Source: Methylobacterium sp. J-067
GTDB taxonomy: Bacteria; Pseudomonadota; Alphaproteobacteria; Rhizobiales; Beijerinckiaceae
Assembly: GCF_022829465.1 (NCBI RefSeq)
Contig: NZ_JAKSXZ010000108.1
Location: forward strand, 1-64,000
Reading direction: 5' to 3'
Length of the DNA stretch: 64,000 nt
A model generated the notes under the pieces. That model made no database searches. It had not been told where the DNA came from and saw nothing but the letters and a program-made list of their open reading frames with translations. Of this stretch, positions 37,680 to 46,284 are shown piece by piece (within the stretch, counting starts at the first letter, position 1; each line of letters starts with the position of its first letter). The position numbers and the translations under genes are program-made.

Positions 37680-38864
37680 ATGCCTTGGAGCAATCAGAAT
37701 GGCGGTGGCGGTGGTGGCGGCCCGTGGGGGCGCCCCAACGGCAACGGCGGTGGACCCTGGGGTGGGGGCGGGGGCGGTGGCAACACCCCGCCGAACCTCG
37801 AAGACCTGTTGAAGCGCGGCCAGGACCGCCTGCGGCGGATCATCCCCGGCGGCGGCGGACCGGGCGGCCCCTCGGGCAGCGGCTCCGGCTTCGGCGGCGG
37901 TCGCGGGGCCCTGGTGATCGGCGCGCTCGCCGTGGCCGTGTGGCTCGCCACCGGCTTCTATAAGGTCGAGCCCTATCAGGTCGGCATCGAGACCATCTTC
38001 GGCCGCTATGTCGGCTCGACGGGCGAGGGCCTTCGTTACAACTTCCCCTATCCGATCGGCGGCGTCGTGAAGCCGAATGTCGGTCAGGTGAACTCCATCC
38101 AGGTCGGCTACCGCACCGGGCCGGGCCAGACGCGCAACCGCGACGTGCCCGACGAGAGCCTGATGCTCACCGGCGACGAAAACATCGTCGACCTGGACTT
38201 CGAGGTGCAGTGGCGGGTGAACCCGCTCAAGGCCTCGGACTTCGTGTTCAACATCCAGAACCCCGAAGGCACCATCAAGGCCATCGCCGAGAGCGCCATG
38301 CGCGAGGTGATCGGCCGCCGGAACATCCAGGCGATCCTCACCAACGAGCAGGCGAGCATCGCGCAGGAGGTGAAGGAGATGGTCCAGAAGGCGCTGGACG
38401 AGTACGGCGCGGGCGTGCGCATCGAGGTGGTGCAGCTGGTCTCGGTGAACCCGCCGCCGGAGGTGCGTCCCGCCTTCGTGGACGTGAACGCCGCGCAGCA
38501 GGACGCGGACACCGCGCAGAACGAGGCGAAGACCTACGCCAGCCGTGAGGTCCCGCAGGCCCGAGGCAAGGCCTCGCAGATCGTCCAGGCCTCCGAGGCC
38601 TACAAGACGAAGGCGACCGCCGACGCCACCGGTCAGGCGGCGCGCTTCAACGAGGTCTACGCCTCGTACAAGCTCTCGCCGGAAATCAGCCGCGAGCGGA
38701 TCTTCCTGGAGACGATGGAGAAGGTTCTGGGCTCCGTGAACAAGGTGATCATCGATCAGAACGGGTCGCCCGGCTCCGCCTCGACGGCGGCGGGTGTGCT
38801 GCCCGTGCTGCCCCTTTCCGAGTTCGGCGCCCGTGGCCCGGCCCAGACGGGAGCCGCCCGATGA
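37680..38864 (+). CDS. hflK: FtsH protease modulator HflK
   Basis: SPFH/prohibitin-family membrane protein that with HflC encloses FtsH. 394 residues from the ATG at 37680. The first 75 residues are strikingly rich in Gly, Pro and Asn (runs of up to eight Gly). A membrane helix, GALVIGALAVAVWLATGFY, precedes the SPFH domain (VEPYQVGIETIFGRYVGSTG, LTGDENIVDLDFEVQWRVN). A long coiled-coil helix (residues 220-330) follows. The stop overlaps the hflC start (ATGA). Confidence 0.96.
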   Translation: MPWSNQNGGGGGGGPWGRPNGNGGGPWGGGGGGGNTPPNLEDLLKRGQDRLRRIIPGGGGPGGPSGSGSGFGGGRGALVIGALAVAVWLATGFYKVEPYQVGIETIFGRYVGSTGEGLRYNFPYPIGGVVKPNVGQVNSIQVGYRTGPGQTRNRDVPDESLMLTGDENIVDLDFEVQWRVNPLKASDFVFNIQNPEGTIKAIAESAMREVIGRRNIQAILTNEQASIAQEVKEMVQKALDEYGAGVRIEVVQLVSVNPPPEVRPAFVDVNAAQQDADTAQNEAKTYASREVPQARGKASQIVQASEAYKTKATADATGQAARFNEVYASYKLSPEISRERIFLETMEKVLGSVNKVIIDQNGSPGSASTAAGVLPVLPLSEFGARGPAQTGAAR

Positions 38865-39823
38865 ATCAGGCACTCCGCACGGGCCTCATCGTCGTCGCGG
38901 CGATCGTGGCGATCGGCCTCTACGCGTCGGTCTTCGTCGTCGGCCAGATGCAGCAGGCCCTCGTCCTGCAGTTCGGCCGCGTCCGCGCCGTCCTCAACGC
39001 CACCGGCGAGGAGAAGCCGGGCCTCTACTTCAAGATCCCGTTCGCCGAGACGGTCGTCACCTTCGACAAGCGGGTGCTCGATCTCGACCTGCCGGTGCAG
39101 ACGATCCTCACCGCCGACCGGCAGAACCTCGAAGTCGATGCTTTCGCCCGCTACCGGATCCTCGATCCGCTGCGCTTCTACCAGTCGGTGGGCAACATCA
39201 ACATCGCCAACCAGCGCCTGCAGAGCTTCACCAATTCCAGCCTGCGCAGCGTGCTCGCCCGCTCGACCCGTGACGCCATCGTCAAGAACGAGCGCGGCCA
39301 GCTGATGCACAACATCCAGGAAGACGTGAACCGGCAGGCCAGGGCGCTCGGCATCGAGATCGTGGACCTGCGCATGACCCGCGTCGATCTGCCCGCGCAG
39401 AACTCGGCCGCCGTCTACCGGCGGATGAAGACCGAGCGCGAGCGGGAGGCGGCCGACATCCGCGCCAACGGCGAGCAGGCGGCGGCGACCATCCGCGCCA
39501 AGGCCGACCGCGAGGTGACGGTGATCCTCGCCGAGGCGACGCAGAAGTCCGAGCAGCTGCGCGGCCAGGGCGACGCCGACAAGAACCGCATCCTCGCCGA
39601 CGCCTTCGCCAAGGACCGGGACTTCTTCGCGTTCTACCGCTCGATGCAGGCCTACGAGACGGGGCTGAAGGGTTCCGACACGCGCCTCGTCATCAGCCCG
39701 AACACGGACTTCTTCCGCTACTTCAGCGATCCGAAGGGCCAGGGCGGGCAAGCGCCGGCGAACGGTCGCCCCGGCCAGGATCCGGCGGCCGCGACGGGCT
39801 CCACGGCGGGCGCGGCGCGCTGA
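38861..39823 (+). CDS. hflC: FtsH protease modulator HflC
   Basis: Partner of HflK, 320 residues. N-terminal membrane helix (GLIVVAAIVAIGLYASVFVV), SPFH domain (FGRVRAVLNATGEEKPGLYF, LTADRQNLEVDAFARYRI) and a charged coiled coil (MKTEREREAADIRANGEQAA). The C-terminus is a low-complexity Gly/Ala/Pro tail. It begins four bases inside hflK. The degP-like gene follows, as in many alphaproteobacteria, so quality control of the inner membrane and of the periplasm is encoded together. Confidence 0.96.
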   Translation: MNQALRTGLIVVAAIVAIGLYASVFVVGQMQQALVLQFGRVRAVLNATGEEKPGLYFKIPFAETVVTFDKRVLDLDLPVQTILTADRQNLEVDAFARYRILDPLRFYQSVGNINIANQRLQSFTNSSLRSVLARSTRDAIVKNERGQLMHNIQEDVNRQARALGIEIVDLRMTRVDLPAQNSAAVYRRMKTEREREAADIRANGEQAAATIRAKADREVTVILAEATQKSEQLRGQGDADKNRILADAFAKDRDFFAFYRSMQAYETGLKGSDTRLVISPNTDFFRYFSDPKGQGGQAPANGRPGQDPAAATGSTAGAAR

Positions 39824-39944
39824 CCCCGACGCTGGACGCTGCGCGTTCGCGGGCTACCTTTGCACGGGCATGACCCGTGACGAACCGCCGGCCGCCATGC
39901 AGCGGCCGGCGCCTGAGGGAAACGCTTTGCTGAAGAGGTCCGCC

Positions 39945-41456
39945 ATGAACCCCGTCGAGGCATCCCGTCCGGGGCCGTTCACCCGCCTGCGCCCCGTCGC
40001 CACGGCGATCATGCTGGGCGTCACCGTGCTGGGCGCGACCCTGCCGGCGCCGGCCTTCGCCAAGGGGCCGGCCTCCCTCGCCGACCTCTCCGAGCAGGTC
40101 ACCGACGCGGTGGTGAACATCTCGGCCTCGACCACCGTCGAGGCGCGCTCCAGCCGCACCATGCCGCAGCTTCCGCCGGGCACGCCCTTCGAGGACCTGT
40201 TCGAGGAGTTCTTCAACAAGCGCGGCGGTCGCGGGGGTGGCGGCAACAGCGAGGAGGCGCCGCGGTCGCGCAAGTCGAACTCGCTGGGTTCGGGCTTCAT
40301 CATCGACGCCTCCGGCATCGTGGTGACGAACAACCACGTCATCGGCGATGCCAACGACATTCAGGTGATCCTGCACGACGGCACGAAGCTGAAGGCCGAG
40401 ATCATCGGTAAGGATTCCAAGGTCGATCTCGCCGTGCTGCGAGTAAAGCCGACGGCCGACCGCCCGCTCAAGGCGGTGCCCTTCGGCGATTCCGACAAGA
40501 TGCGGCCGGGCGATTGGGTGATCGCCATCGGTAACCCGTTCGGCCTGGGCGGCTCGGTCTCGGCTGGCATCGTCTCGGCCCGGGGCCGCAACATCGAGTC
40601 CGGCCCCTACGACAACTACATCCAGACCGACGCGGCCATCAACAAGGGCAATTCCGGCGGCCCGCTGTTCAACATGGACGGCGAGGTCATCGGCATCAAC
40701 ACCGCGATCCTGTCGCCGACTGGCGGCTCGGTGGGCATCGGCTTCGCCGTACCGTCGAACACGAGCAAGCAGGTGATCGATCAGCTGCGCGAGTTCGGCG
40801 AGGTCCGTCGCGGCTGGCTCGGCGTGCGCATCCAGAACGTGGACGACGCCACCGCCGAGGCTCTGGGCCTCAAGGGCGGCGCGCGCGGCGCCCTCGTCGC
40901 GGGCGTGGACGAGAAGGGCCCCGCCAAGACCGCCGGGCTCGATGTCGGCGACGTCATCGTGAAGTTCAACGGCACGGCGGTGAAGGCGTCGAGCGACTTG
41001 CCGCGCATCGTGGCCTCCACCCCGGTCGGCCAGAAGGTCGATGTGGTGGTCGTGCGCAAGGGCGAGGAAGTGACGAAGGCGGTCACCCTCGGCCGCCTGG
41101 AGGATAACGAGAAGCCGCAGCAGGCCAACCTCAAGCAGCCTGATGCCGACAACGCCGTGCGTCAGGCCCTTGGCCTCAACCTGTCCTCGCTCACGGACGA
41201 TCTCCGCAAGCGCTACAACATCAAGGACGGCCAGAAGGGCGTCGTGGTGACCCGCGTCGATCCCAGCTCGAACGCCGCCGACAAGCGCATTCAGCCGGGC
41301 GAACTGATCGTGGAGGTCGGCCAGGAGGCTGTCTCGACGCCGGCCGACGTGACCAAGCGCATCGACGCCCTGAAGAAGGACGGCCGCAAGTCCGTGCTCC
41401 TGCTCGTCGCCGCCGCGAATGGTGATGTGCGCTTCGTGGCGCTCGGATTGGACTGA
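39945..41456 (+). CDS. Periplasmic serine protease, DegP/MucD (Do) family
   Basis: Protease and chaperone for misfolded envelope proteins. I chose the ATG at 39945 (AAGAGG site before it), giving 503 residues with a signal peptide (PVATAIMLGVTVLGATLPAP then AFA). The catalytic triad is His131 (TNNHVIG), Asp161 (VDLAVLRV) and Ser237 (GNSGGPL). Two PDZ domains follow at about 290-385 and 415-500 (ADKRIQPGELIVEVGQEAVS). A Gly-rich loop at 93-101 lies near the LA loop. A frame open to 39870 adds 25 residues before the signal peptide. It is third in the hflK-hflC-degP cluster. Confidence 0.95.
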   Translation: MNPVEASRPGPFTRLRPVATAIMLGVTVLGATLPAPAFAKGPASLADLSEQVTDAVVNISASTTVEARSSRTMPQLPPGTPFEDLFEEFFNKRGGRGGGGNSEEAPRSRKSNSLGSGFIIDASGIVVTNNHVIGDANDIQVILHDGTKLKAEIIGKDSKVDLAVLRVKPTADRPLKAVPFGDSDKMRPGDWVIAIGNPFGLGGSVSAGIVSARGRNIESGPYDNYIQTDAAINKGNSGGPLFNMDGEVIGINTAILSPTGGSVGIGFAVPSNTSKQVIDQLREFGEVRRGWLGVRIQNVDDATAEALGLKGGARGALVAGVDEKGPAKTAGLDVGDVIVKFNGTAVKASSDLPRIVASTPVGQKVDVVVVRKGEEVTKAVTLGRLEDNEKPQQANLKQPDADNAVRQALGLNLSSLTDDLRKRYNIKDGQKGVVVTRVDPSSNAADKRIQPGELIVEVGQEAVSTPADVTKRIDALKKDGRKSVLLLVAAANGDVRFVALGLD

Positions 41457-41559
41457 ACGAGAACCGATACGCGGATCCCAACCCGCATCTAAGGGTTGTA
41501 GTCTCAGTATTGCTCAACCCAATATTGTCAATACTCTCGATCACTGGATATTGCCGGGT

Positions 41560-41602
41560 GGGATCAGCTAAAAGCGTCGTCTTCGACGCTCTGGCTGATC
41601 CC
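41560..41602 (+). promoter_or_regulatory. Long two-part hairpin just before a methyltransferase start
   Basis: Outer stem GGGATCAGC / GCTGATCCC (41560-41568 with 41594-41602) encloses an inner stem AGCGTCG / CGACGCT (41573-41579 with 41584-41590) around a TCTT loop. It ends ten bases before the ATG at 41613, where a ribosome-binding site would be expected; no clear Shine-Dalgarno is seen. It could terminate the degP transcript or act as a translation-control structure. Confidence 0.5.
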
Positions 41603-41612
41603 GCGACCCGGC

Positions 41613-42455
41613 ATGGAACTGCTCCGCTATTTCGACGACACGACGACCCGCGCGGTCCATGCCCGGCGCGAGTACCTGTCGATGATGATCCGGTCGCAGT
41701 GCGACTCGGTGGTGCAGTACGGGATCCTGAAGGGGTTCCGCGTGCCGCCCAGCAACTGGGCCGAGATCATCTCCAGCGCCTACATCCTCGGGACCTACGA
41801 GGTCTCCATCTGCGCCATCCTCGATCTGCTCCGCAGCCCCCGGAAGGTGCTAGTCGATCTCGGCGGGGCGGATGGGGTGTTCGGCGTGGGGCTGGTGGAG
41901 GTCGGCGCCTTCGGACGAAGCCTCATCTTCGAACTGGATGCCGACCGACAAAGGGCCCTCGCCGAGATGGCGCAGGCTCATGGCGTCGCGGACAGGATCT
42001 CCGTCTTCGGCGAGGCGACGCCCGATTTCCTCGATCGCGTGGAGGCGAGCGGCGTCGCGCTGCCGCAATGCGTCATGCTCTGCGATATCGAGGGGGCGGA
42101 GTTCTCGCTGTTCACCGACGCGGTTCTCAGCCGGCTTCAGCACTCCCACGTCATCATCGAACTGCACGATTTCCTGCTCACCGACCCCGCCCGGCGGGAC
42201 AACGCCATCGCTGAGTTGAAGCAGGCCGCCGAGCGCTATTTCGACGTGTGCGAGGTCAAGGACGGCCTGCGCGACATGCGCAACATCCCGCTCCTGCGGA
42301 ACTGGTCGGACTGGGATTCGTGGCTGCTCTGCGTCGAGGCGCGCTACCGGATGATGTCGTGGCTCTGGCTTCGCCCCAAGGGTGAGGCGGCGCTGACGGA
42401 AGCGGCCGTGGACGAACTGGTGATCGATTACCAGCGGCGGATCTTCGCTGCCTGA
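41613..42455 (+). CDS. FkbM-like SAM-dependent methyltransferase
   Basis: 280 residues from the ATG at 41613 (MELLRYFDDTTTRAVHARRE). The SAM-binding region is KVLVDLGGADGVFGVGLVEV (motif I), with the acidic end of beta2 at IFELDADRQRA. VMLCDIEGAEFSLF matches the D-x-EGAE motif of FkbM-type enzymes. No membrane segment. The substrate is unknown; FkbM relatives methylate sugars or polyketides. The preceding 156 bases are AT-rich with a strong hairpin. Its TGA abuts the TCA of convergent serB with no gap. Confidence 0.7.
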   Translation: MELLRYFDDTTTRAVHARREYLSMMIRSQCDSVVQYGILKGFRVPPSNWAEIISSAYILGTYEVSICAILDLLRSPRKVLVDLGGADGVFGVGLVEVGAFGRSLIFELDADRQRALAEMAQAHGVADRISVFGEATPDFLDRVEASGVALPQCVMLCDIEGAEFSLFTDAVLSRLQHSHVIIELHDFLLTDPARRDNAIAELKQAAERYFDVCEVKDGLRDMRNIPLLRNWSDWDSWLLCVEARYRMMSWLWLRPKGEAALTEAAVDELVIDYQRRIFAA

Positions 42456-43349
42456 TCAGCCGACGAATTCGGAGGCCGCGTAGCCCTGGAGATAGAGGAG
42501 GGCGGTGAGGTCGGCGTGCTCCACGCGCGCTCGCGCGGCGGCGGCGACCGCCGGCTTGGCGCGGAAGGCGACGCCGAGCCCGGCCTCGCCCAGCATGTCG
42601 AGGTCGTTCGCGCCGTCGCCCACGGCCATCGTCTCGGCGGGCGCCAAGCCGAACCGGTCACGCAGTTCCATGAGGGTCGCGCGCTTCTCGGCCTTGCCGA
42701 CGATCGGGTCTTCGACCGATCCGGTGAGCTTGCCGTCCTCCACCGCGAGGCGGTTCGCCCGGTGCTCCGCGAAGCCGAGCTTGGCCGCGATGGGGCCGGT
42801 GAACAAGGTGAAGCCGCCCGACACGAGGCAGGTATGGGCGCCGTGGGCGGCCATGGTCCGCACCAGGGTGCGCCCGCCCGGCGTCAGAGTCAGGGTGTCG
42901 GCGATGAGGCCGTCCACCACGCCGACCGGAATGTCCTTCAGCAGGGCGACGCGCTCGCGCAGCGCGGGCTCGAAGGCGATCTCGCCGCGCATCGCCCGTT
43001 CGGTGATCGCCGCGACATGGTCCTTGAAACCGAGCGTCCCGGCGAGTTCATCGATGCATTCCTGCTCGATCATGGTCGAATCCATGTCGGCGAGGAACAG
43101 GCGCTTGCGGCGGTGGGCATCGGCCGGCAGCACGGCGATGTCGAGGGGTTCGCCGCCGAGCGCCGTGCGCAGGCGCTCCGTGAACGCGGCGGCATCCGAA
43201 GGCGCGCCGGGCACGAGGATTTCGGCGGCGACTTCGCGATGAAGGATGCGGGTGGGATGCTCGGTGGCGAGCACCCGGCGGCTTTCCGCGAGCACCGCAT
43301 CCGTGATGGCCGGGCGGTCCGGGTTTGCTATCAGGACCGCGACCAGCAT
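42456..43349 (-). CDS. serB: Phosphoserine phosphatase
   Basis: Last step of serine synthesis. 297 residues from the ATG at 43349 (MLVAVLIANPDRPAITDAVL). The N-terminal third is an ACT-like domain. The HAD core has FLADMDSTMIEQECIDELAG (DxDxT nucleophile), LVSGGFTLFTGPIA (motif II), Lys in GKAEKRATL and VGDGANDLDML (motif IV). Serine is also an intermediate of the serine cycle in methylotrophs. Divergent miaA begins 13 bases away. Confidence 0.96.
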   Translation of the reverse strand: MLVAVLIANPDRPAITDAVLAESRRVLATEHPTRILHREVAAEILVPGAPSDAAAFTERLRTALGGEPLDIAVLPADAHRRKRLFLADMDSTMIEQECIDELAGTLGFKDHVAAITERAMRGEIAFEPALRERVALLKDIPVGVVDGLIADTLTLTPGGRTLVRTMAAHGAHTCLVSGGFTLFTGPIAAKLGFAEHRANRLAVEDGKLTGSVEDPIVGKAEKRATLMELRDRFGLAPAETMAVGDGANDLDMLGEAGLGVAFRAKPAVAAAARARVEHADLTALLYLQGYAASEFVG

Positions 43350-43362
43350 GCGGAGGTAAGCC

Positions 43363-44283
43363 TTGCCGTTGTGGGAAGCCGGGGAGCGCCCGGCGGCGGT
43401 TCTCATCGCAGGCCCGACCGCCTCGGGCAAGTCGGCCTTGGCCAGTCGCATCGCCCGCGAGGCCGGCGGTGTTGTCGTCAACACGGATTCGATGCAGGTC
43501 TATGCGGATCTGCGCGTCCTGACCGCCCGGCCCGACGCGGCCGAGGAGGCGGCCGTCCCGCACCGGCTCTACGGCCATGTGGACGGGGCGACGAACTACT
43601 CCCTCGGCCATTTCGCCCGTGATGCGGCGACCCTGCTCGCGGAGGGGGAGGGGCGGTTGCCCGTCTTCGTCGGGGGCACCGGCCTGTATTTCCGCACCCT
43701 CGAACAGGGCTTCTCGGAACTGCCGCCCGTGCCGGAGGCGATCCGCGCGGAGATCCGCCGGGAGGCGGAGGGGCGCCCCACGGAGGCGCTGCATGAAGAC
43801 CTCGCCCGACGCGATCCCGAGGGGGCGGCGCGGCTGCGCCCGAGCGACCGGATGCGGGTGATGCGGGCCTTGGAAATCCTCGCCGCCACCGGCCGCCCCA
43901 TCGCGAGCTTCTACGGCGACCCCGTGCCAGGGCCGCTGGCGGGCCGGCGTCTGGTCAAGCTGTTCCTCGCCCCCGACCGGGCGCTCCTGCGCGAGCGGAT
44001 CGATGCCCGCTTCCACACGATGATCGCGGCCGGGGCGCTCGATGAGGTGGCCGCGCTCCGCGTCCGGCGGCTCGATCCGATGCTGCCGGTGATGCGCGCC
44101 CACGGCGTGCCGGGCCTGATTGCCCATCTCGACGGCACGCTCGGGCTGGAGGAGGCCATCGCCAGGGGGCAGGCCGACACCCGCGCCTATGCCAAGCGGC
44201 AATTCACGTGGTTCCGCCACCAGATGGGCGAGGCATGGCGCTGGGTCGATCCCGAGGATGCCGCCCGGCCGGACTTCTGCTAG
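43363..44283 (+). CDS. miaA: tRNA dimethylallyltransferase
   Basis: Adds dimethylallyl to A37 of tRNAs reading UNN codons. 306 residues. The start is a TTG at 43363, preceded by a perfect GGAGGT (43352-43357), an unusual but well-supported initiation site. P-loop [38 protein letters not shown] (substrate-binding), [10 protein letters not shown] and [12 protein letters not shown] are present, and [10 protein letters not shown] near the C-terminus is the family signature. It is divergent from serB. dusA, another tRNA-modification gene, follows on the same strand. Confidence 0.96.
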   Translation: MPLWEAGERPAAVLIAGPTASGKSALASRIAREAGGVVVNTDSMQVYADLRVLTARPDAAEEAAVPHRLYGHVDGATNYSLGHFARDAATLLAEGEGRLPVFVGGTGLYFRTLEQGFSELPPVPEAIRAEIRREAEGRPTEALHEDLARRDPEGAARLRPSDRMRVMRALEILAATGRPIASFYGDPVPGPLAGRRLVKLFLAPDRALLRERIDARFHTMIAAGALDEVAALRVRRLDPMLPVMRAHGVPGLIAHLDGTLGLEEAIARGQADTRAYAKRQFTWFRHQMGEAWRWVDPEDAARPDFC

Positions 44284-44319
44284 AGGAGCGGCGTCTTCCC
44301 AAAGCCGCAGATCCTGCCC

Positions 44320-45351
44320 GTGACTTCTCCCGCCTACTCTGCGGACGAACCGGCCGCCCTTCCGGGCTGGCGGTTCTCCGTCGCCCCGATGATGGATTGG
44401 ACCGACCGGCATTGCCGTGCCTTCCACCGGGCGCTGTCGGGCCGGGCGCGGCTCTACACCGAGATGGTCACGACCGGCGCGGTGATCCACGGCGACCGGG
44501 AACGGCTGCTCGGCTTCTCGGCTGTTGAGCACCCGGTGGCGGTGCAGCTCGGCGGGTCCAACCCGGCCGATCTCGCCGAATCGGCGCGGATCGCCGAAGG
44601 GTTCGGCTACGGCGAGATCAACCTCAACGTCGGCTGTCCGTCCGACCGGGTGCAGGAGGGCCGCTTCGGCGCCTGCCTGATGCGCGAGCCCGCCCTGGTC
44701 GGCGCGTGCGTCGCCGCCATGAAGGCCGCCGTGCGGGTGCCGGTGACGGTGAAGTGCCGCATCGGCGTCGATGACCAGGACCCCGAAGCCGCCCTCGACG
44801 CTCTCGCGGAGGCTGTCGTGGCGGCGGGGGTGGACGGGCTCGTGGTCCACGCTCGGAAGGCGTGGCTGAAGGGCCTGTCACCGAAGGAGAACCGGGACGT
44901 GCCGCCCCTCGATTACGACCGGGCGGCCCGCCTCAAGCAGGCGCGGCCGGAGTTGCCGCTGGCGGTGAACGGGGGCCTGCGCACGATCGCGGAGGTACAG
45001 GCGCGCCTCGCGGAGGTGGACGGCGCCATGGTCGGCCGCGCGGCCTACATGGAGCCCGCCCTGCTGCTGCGGGTCGATCCCGATCTCTACGGCGTGCCCG
45101 CGCCCGCACCCGATCCCTTCGCCGCCGTGGAGGCGTTCGAGCCCTACGTGGCGGGCGTGCTACAATCGGGCGAGCGGCTTCACGCCGTGACGCGCCACAT
45201 GCTCGGCCTGTTCAACGGGCGGCCCGGCGCCCGCGCCTTCCGCCGCCACCTCTCGACGCACGGGATGCGTCCGGAAGCGGATCTCGACACCCTGCGCGCG
45301 GCCATCGCCCTGGTCTCGCGGGACAGGGGCGACGCGCGGGAAGCCGCCTAG
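44320..45351 (+). CDS. dusA: tRNA-dihydrouridine(20/20a) synthase
   Basis: FMN-dependent reductase making dihydrouridine in the tRNA D-loop. 343 residues from a GTG at 44320 with no strong Shine-Dalgarno. Signatures: FSVAPMMDWTDRHCR, HPVAVQLGGSNPADLAES, EINLNVGCPSDRVQEGRFGA with the catalytic Cys, VHARKAWLKGLSPKENRDVP and VNGGLRTIAEVQ (FMN phosphate). The ARKAWLxGLSPKENR stretch identifies DusA rather than DusB or DusC. It follows miaA by 36 bases and overlaps the convergent protease gene by four bases. Confidence 0.93.
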   Translation: MTSPAYSADEPAALPGWRFSVAPMMDWTDRHCRAFHRALSGRARLYTEMVTTGAVIHGDRERLLGFSAVEHPVAVQLGGSNPADLAESARIAEGFGYGEINLNVGCPSDRVQEGRFGACLMREPALVGACVAAMKAAVRVPVTVKCRIGVDDQDPEAALDALAEAVVAAGVDGLVVHARKAWLKGLSPKENRDVPPLDYDRAARLKQARPELPLAVNGGLRTIAEVQARLAEVDGAMVGRAAYMEPALLLRVDPDLYGVPAPAPDPFAAVEAFEPYVAGVLQSGERLHAVTRHMLGLFNGRPGARAFRRHLSTHGMRPEADLDTLRAAIALVSRDRGDAREAA

Positions 45352-46043
45352 CGCCCCTGGGTCATGACCAGCTTGTCGCCCCGCACCTCGTAGCGGGAAA
45401 GGCGGTCGAGGAAGGTCTGGCCGATGAGGTTGCCGGAGAGGGCGCCGGGCCGGGCCACCATGGCGTTCACGTTGCGCTCGGTGATCGACCCGACCGAGAG
45501 GGAGTCCAGCTGGATCGGGGCCGCGCTGGTCGGGCCGTTCGCGGTGGAGAAGCGGGCGGTGAACTCGTCGGGCCGGGGCGTGAAGCCGAGGGAGGCCGCG
45601 TTCTCGGCGGTGAGCACCACGCTGCTCGCCCCCGTGTCGAACAGGAAGTCCTGGCTCGCCCCGCCGATCTGGCCGCGAACCCGGAACGTCCCGTCCGAGC
45701 GGCGCGTGACCGTGACCGTCCCGCCGGGGCCGTCCACCGCCGCGCCGGGGCGCAGATCGCCCATCACCCGCGCGGAGACATCCTGAAGGCGGTCGCGGTA
45801 GCTGTAGCCGAGGACGAGGGCCGCGCCGATCAATCCCCAGGCGGCGAGCGCCTGGATGTTGCGGAGTGGCGAAGCCCGGAATTGCCGCCAGAACCCGGCG
45901 ACGATCAGCGCGAGGATCGTGCCCGTCCAGGCGATGTTGGCGAGCATATCGGGGGAGAGGCCGCCGCCGAGGGTGTCGCCGCCGTCCGACAGGACGAGGG
46001 CGGCGAGGACGAGCCCGAGCGCCCCGAGGCCGAGCCAGATCAT
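45348..46043 (-). CDS. Membrane-anchored retropepsin-like aspartic protease (TIGR02281 type)
   Basis: 231 residues from the ATG at 46043 (MIWLGLGALGLVLAALVLSD). Two or three hydrophobic segments lie in the first 90 residues. A clan AA domain starts at about 120: FRVRGQIGGASQDFLFDTGA has the DTGAS catalytic motif, then VVLTAENAASLGF and NLIGQTFLDRLSRYEV (Hydrophobic-G motif). Single-domain members dimerise to form the active site. The DUF1289 gene upstream overlaps its start (ATGA), so the two are translationally coupled. Confidence 0.87.
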   Translation of the reverse strand: MIWLGLGALGLVLAALVLSDGGDTLGGGLSPDMLANIAWTGTILALIVAGFWRQFRASPLRNIQALAAWGLIGAALVLGYSYRDRLQDVSARVMGDLRPGAAVDGPGGTVTVTRRSDGTFRVRGQIGGASQDFLFDTGASSVVLTAENAASLGFTPRPDEFTARFSTANGPTSAAPIQLDSLSVGSITERNVNAMVARPGALSGNLIGQTFLDRLSRYEVRGDKLVMTQGR

Positions 46044-46252
46044 GCGCCGGAGGGCTCCGCCGTGGCGGGGTAGGCGGCGCGCAGCCGCGCGTCGAGCCCG
46101 GCCATGATCGCTTGGCGGTCGGCCTCGCGCATCATCCCCCAGGCGGCGATCTCGGCGCGGGTGCGTCCGCAGCCCCGGCACAGGCCGGTCGCGTCATCGA
46201 GCACGCAGATCTTGGTGCAGGGGCTGGACGGCTTGGGCGGGCTGGCGGGCAT
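46040..46252 (-). CDS. DUF1289 family protein
   Basis: 70-residue protein with four conserved cysteines: SPCTKICVLDDATGLCRGCG (CxxxC...CxxC), the DUF1289 signature thought to bind iron-sulfur or zinc. A helix follows (RTRAEIAAWGMMREADRQAI). The start at 46252 (MPASPPKPSSPCTKICVLDD) follows a frame open further upstream that is a cobS shadow. Its TGA overlaps the start of the aspartic-protease gene. The exact role is unknown. Confidence 0.85.
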   Translation of the reverse strand: MPASPPKPSSPCTKICVLDDATGLCRGCGRTRAEIAAWGMMREADRQAIMAGLDARLRAAYPATAEPSGA

Positions 46253-46284
46253 GCGGGGGATGTGGTGGGACGAGGGCGGTGCGG

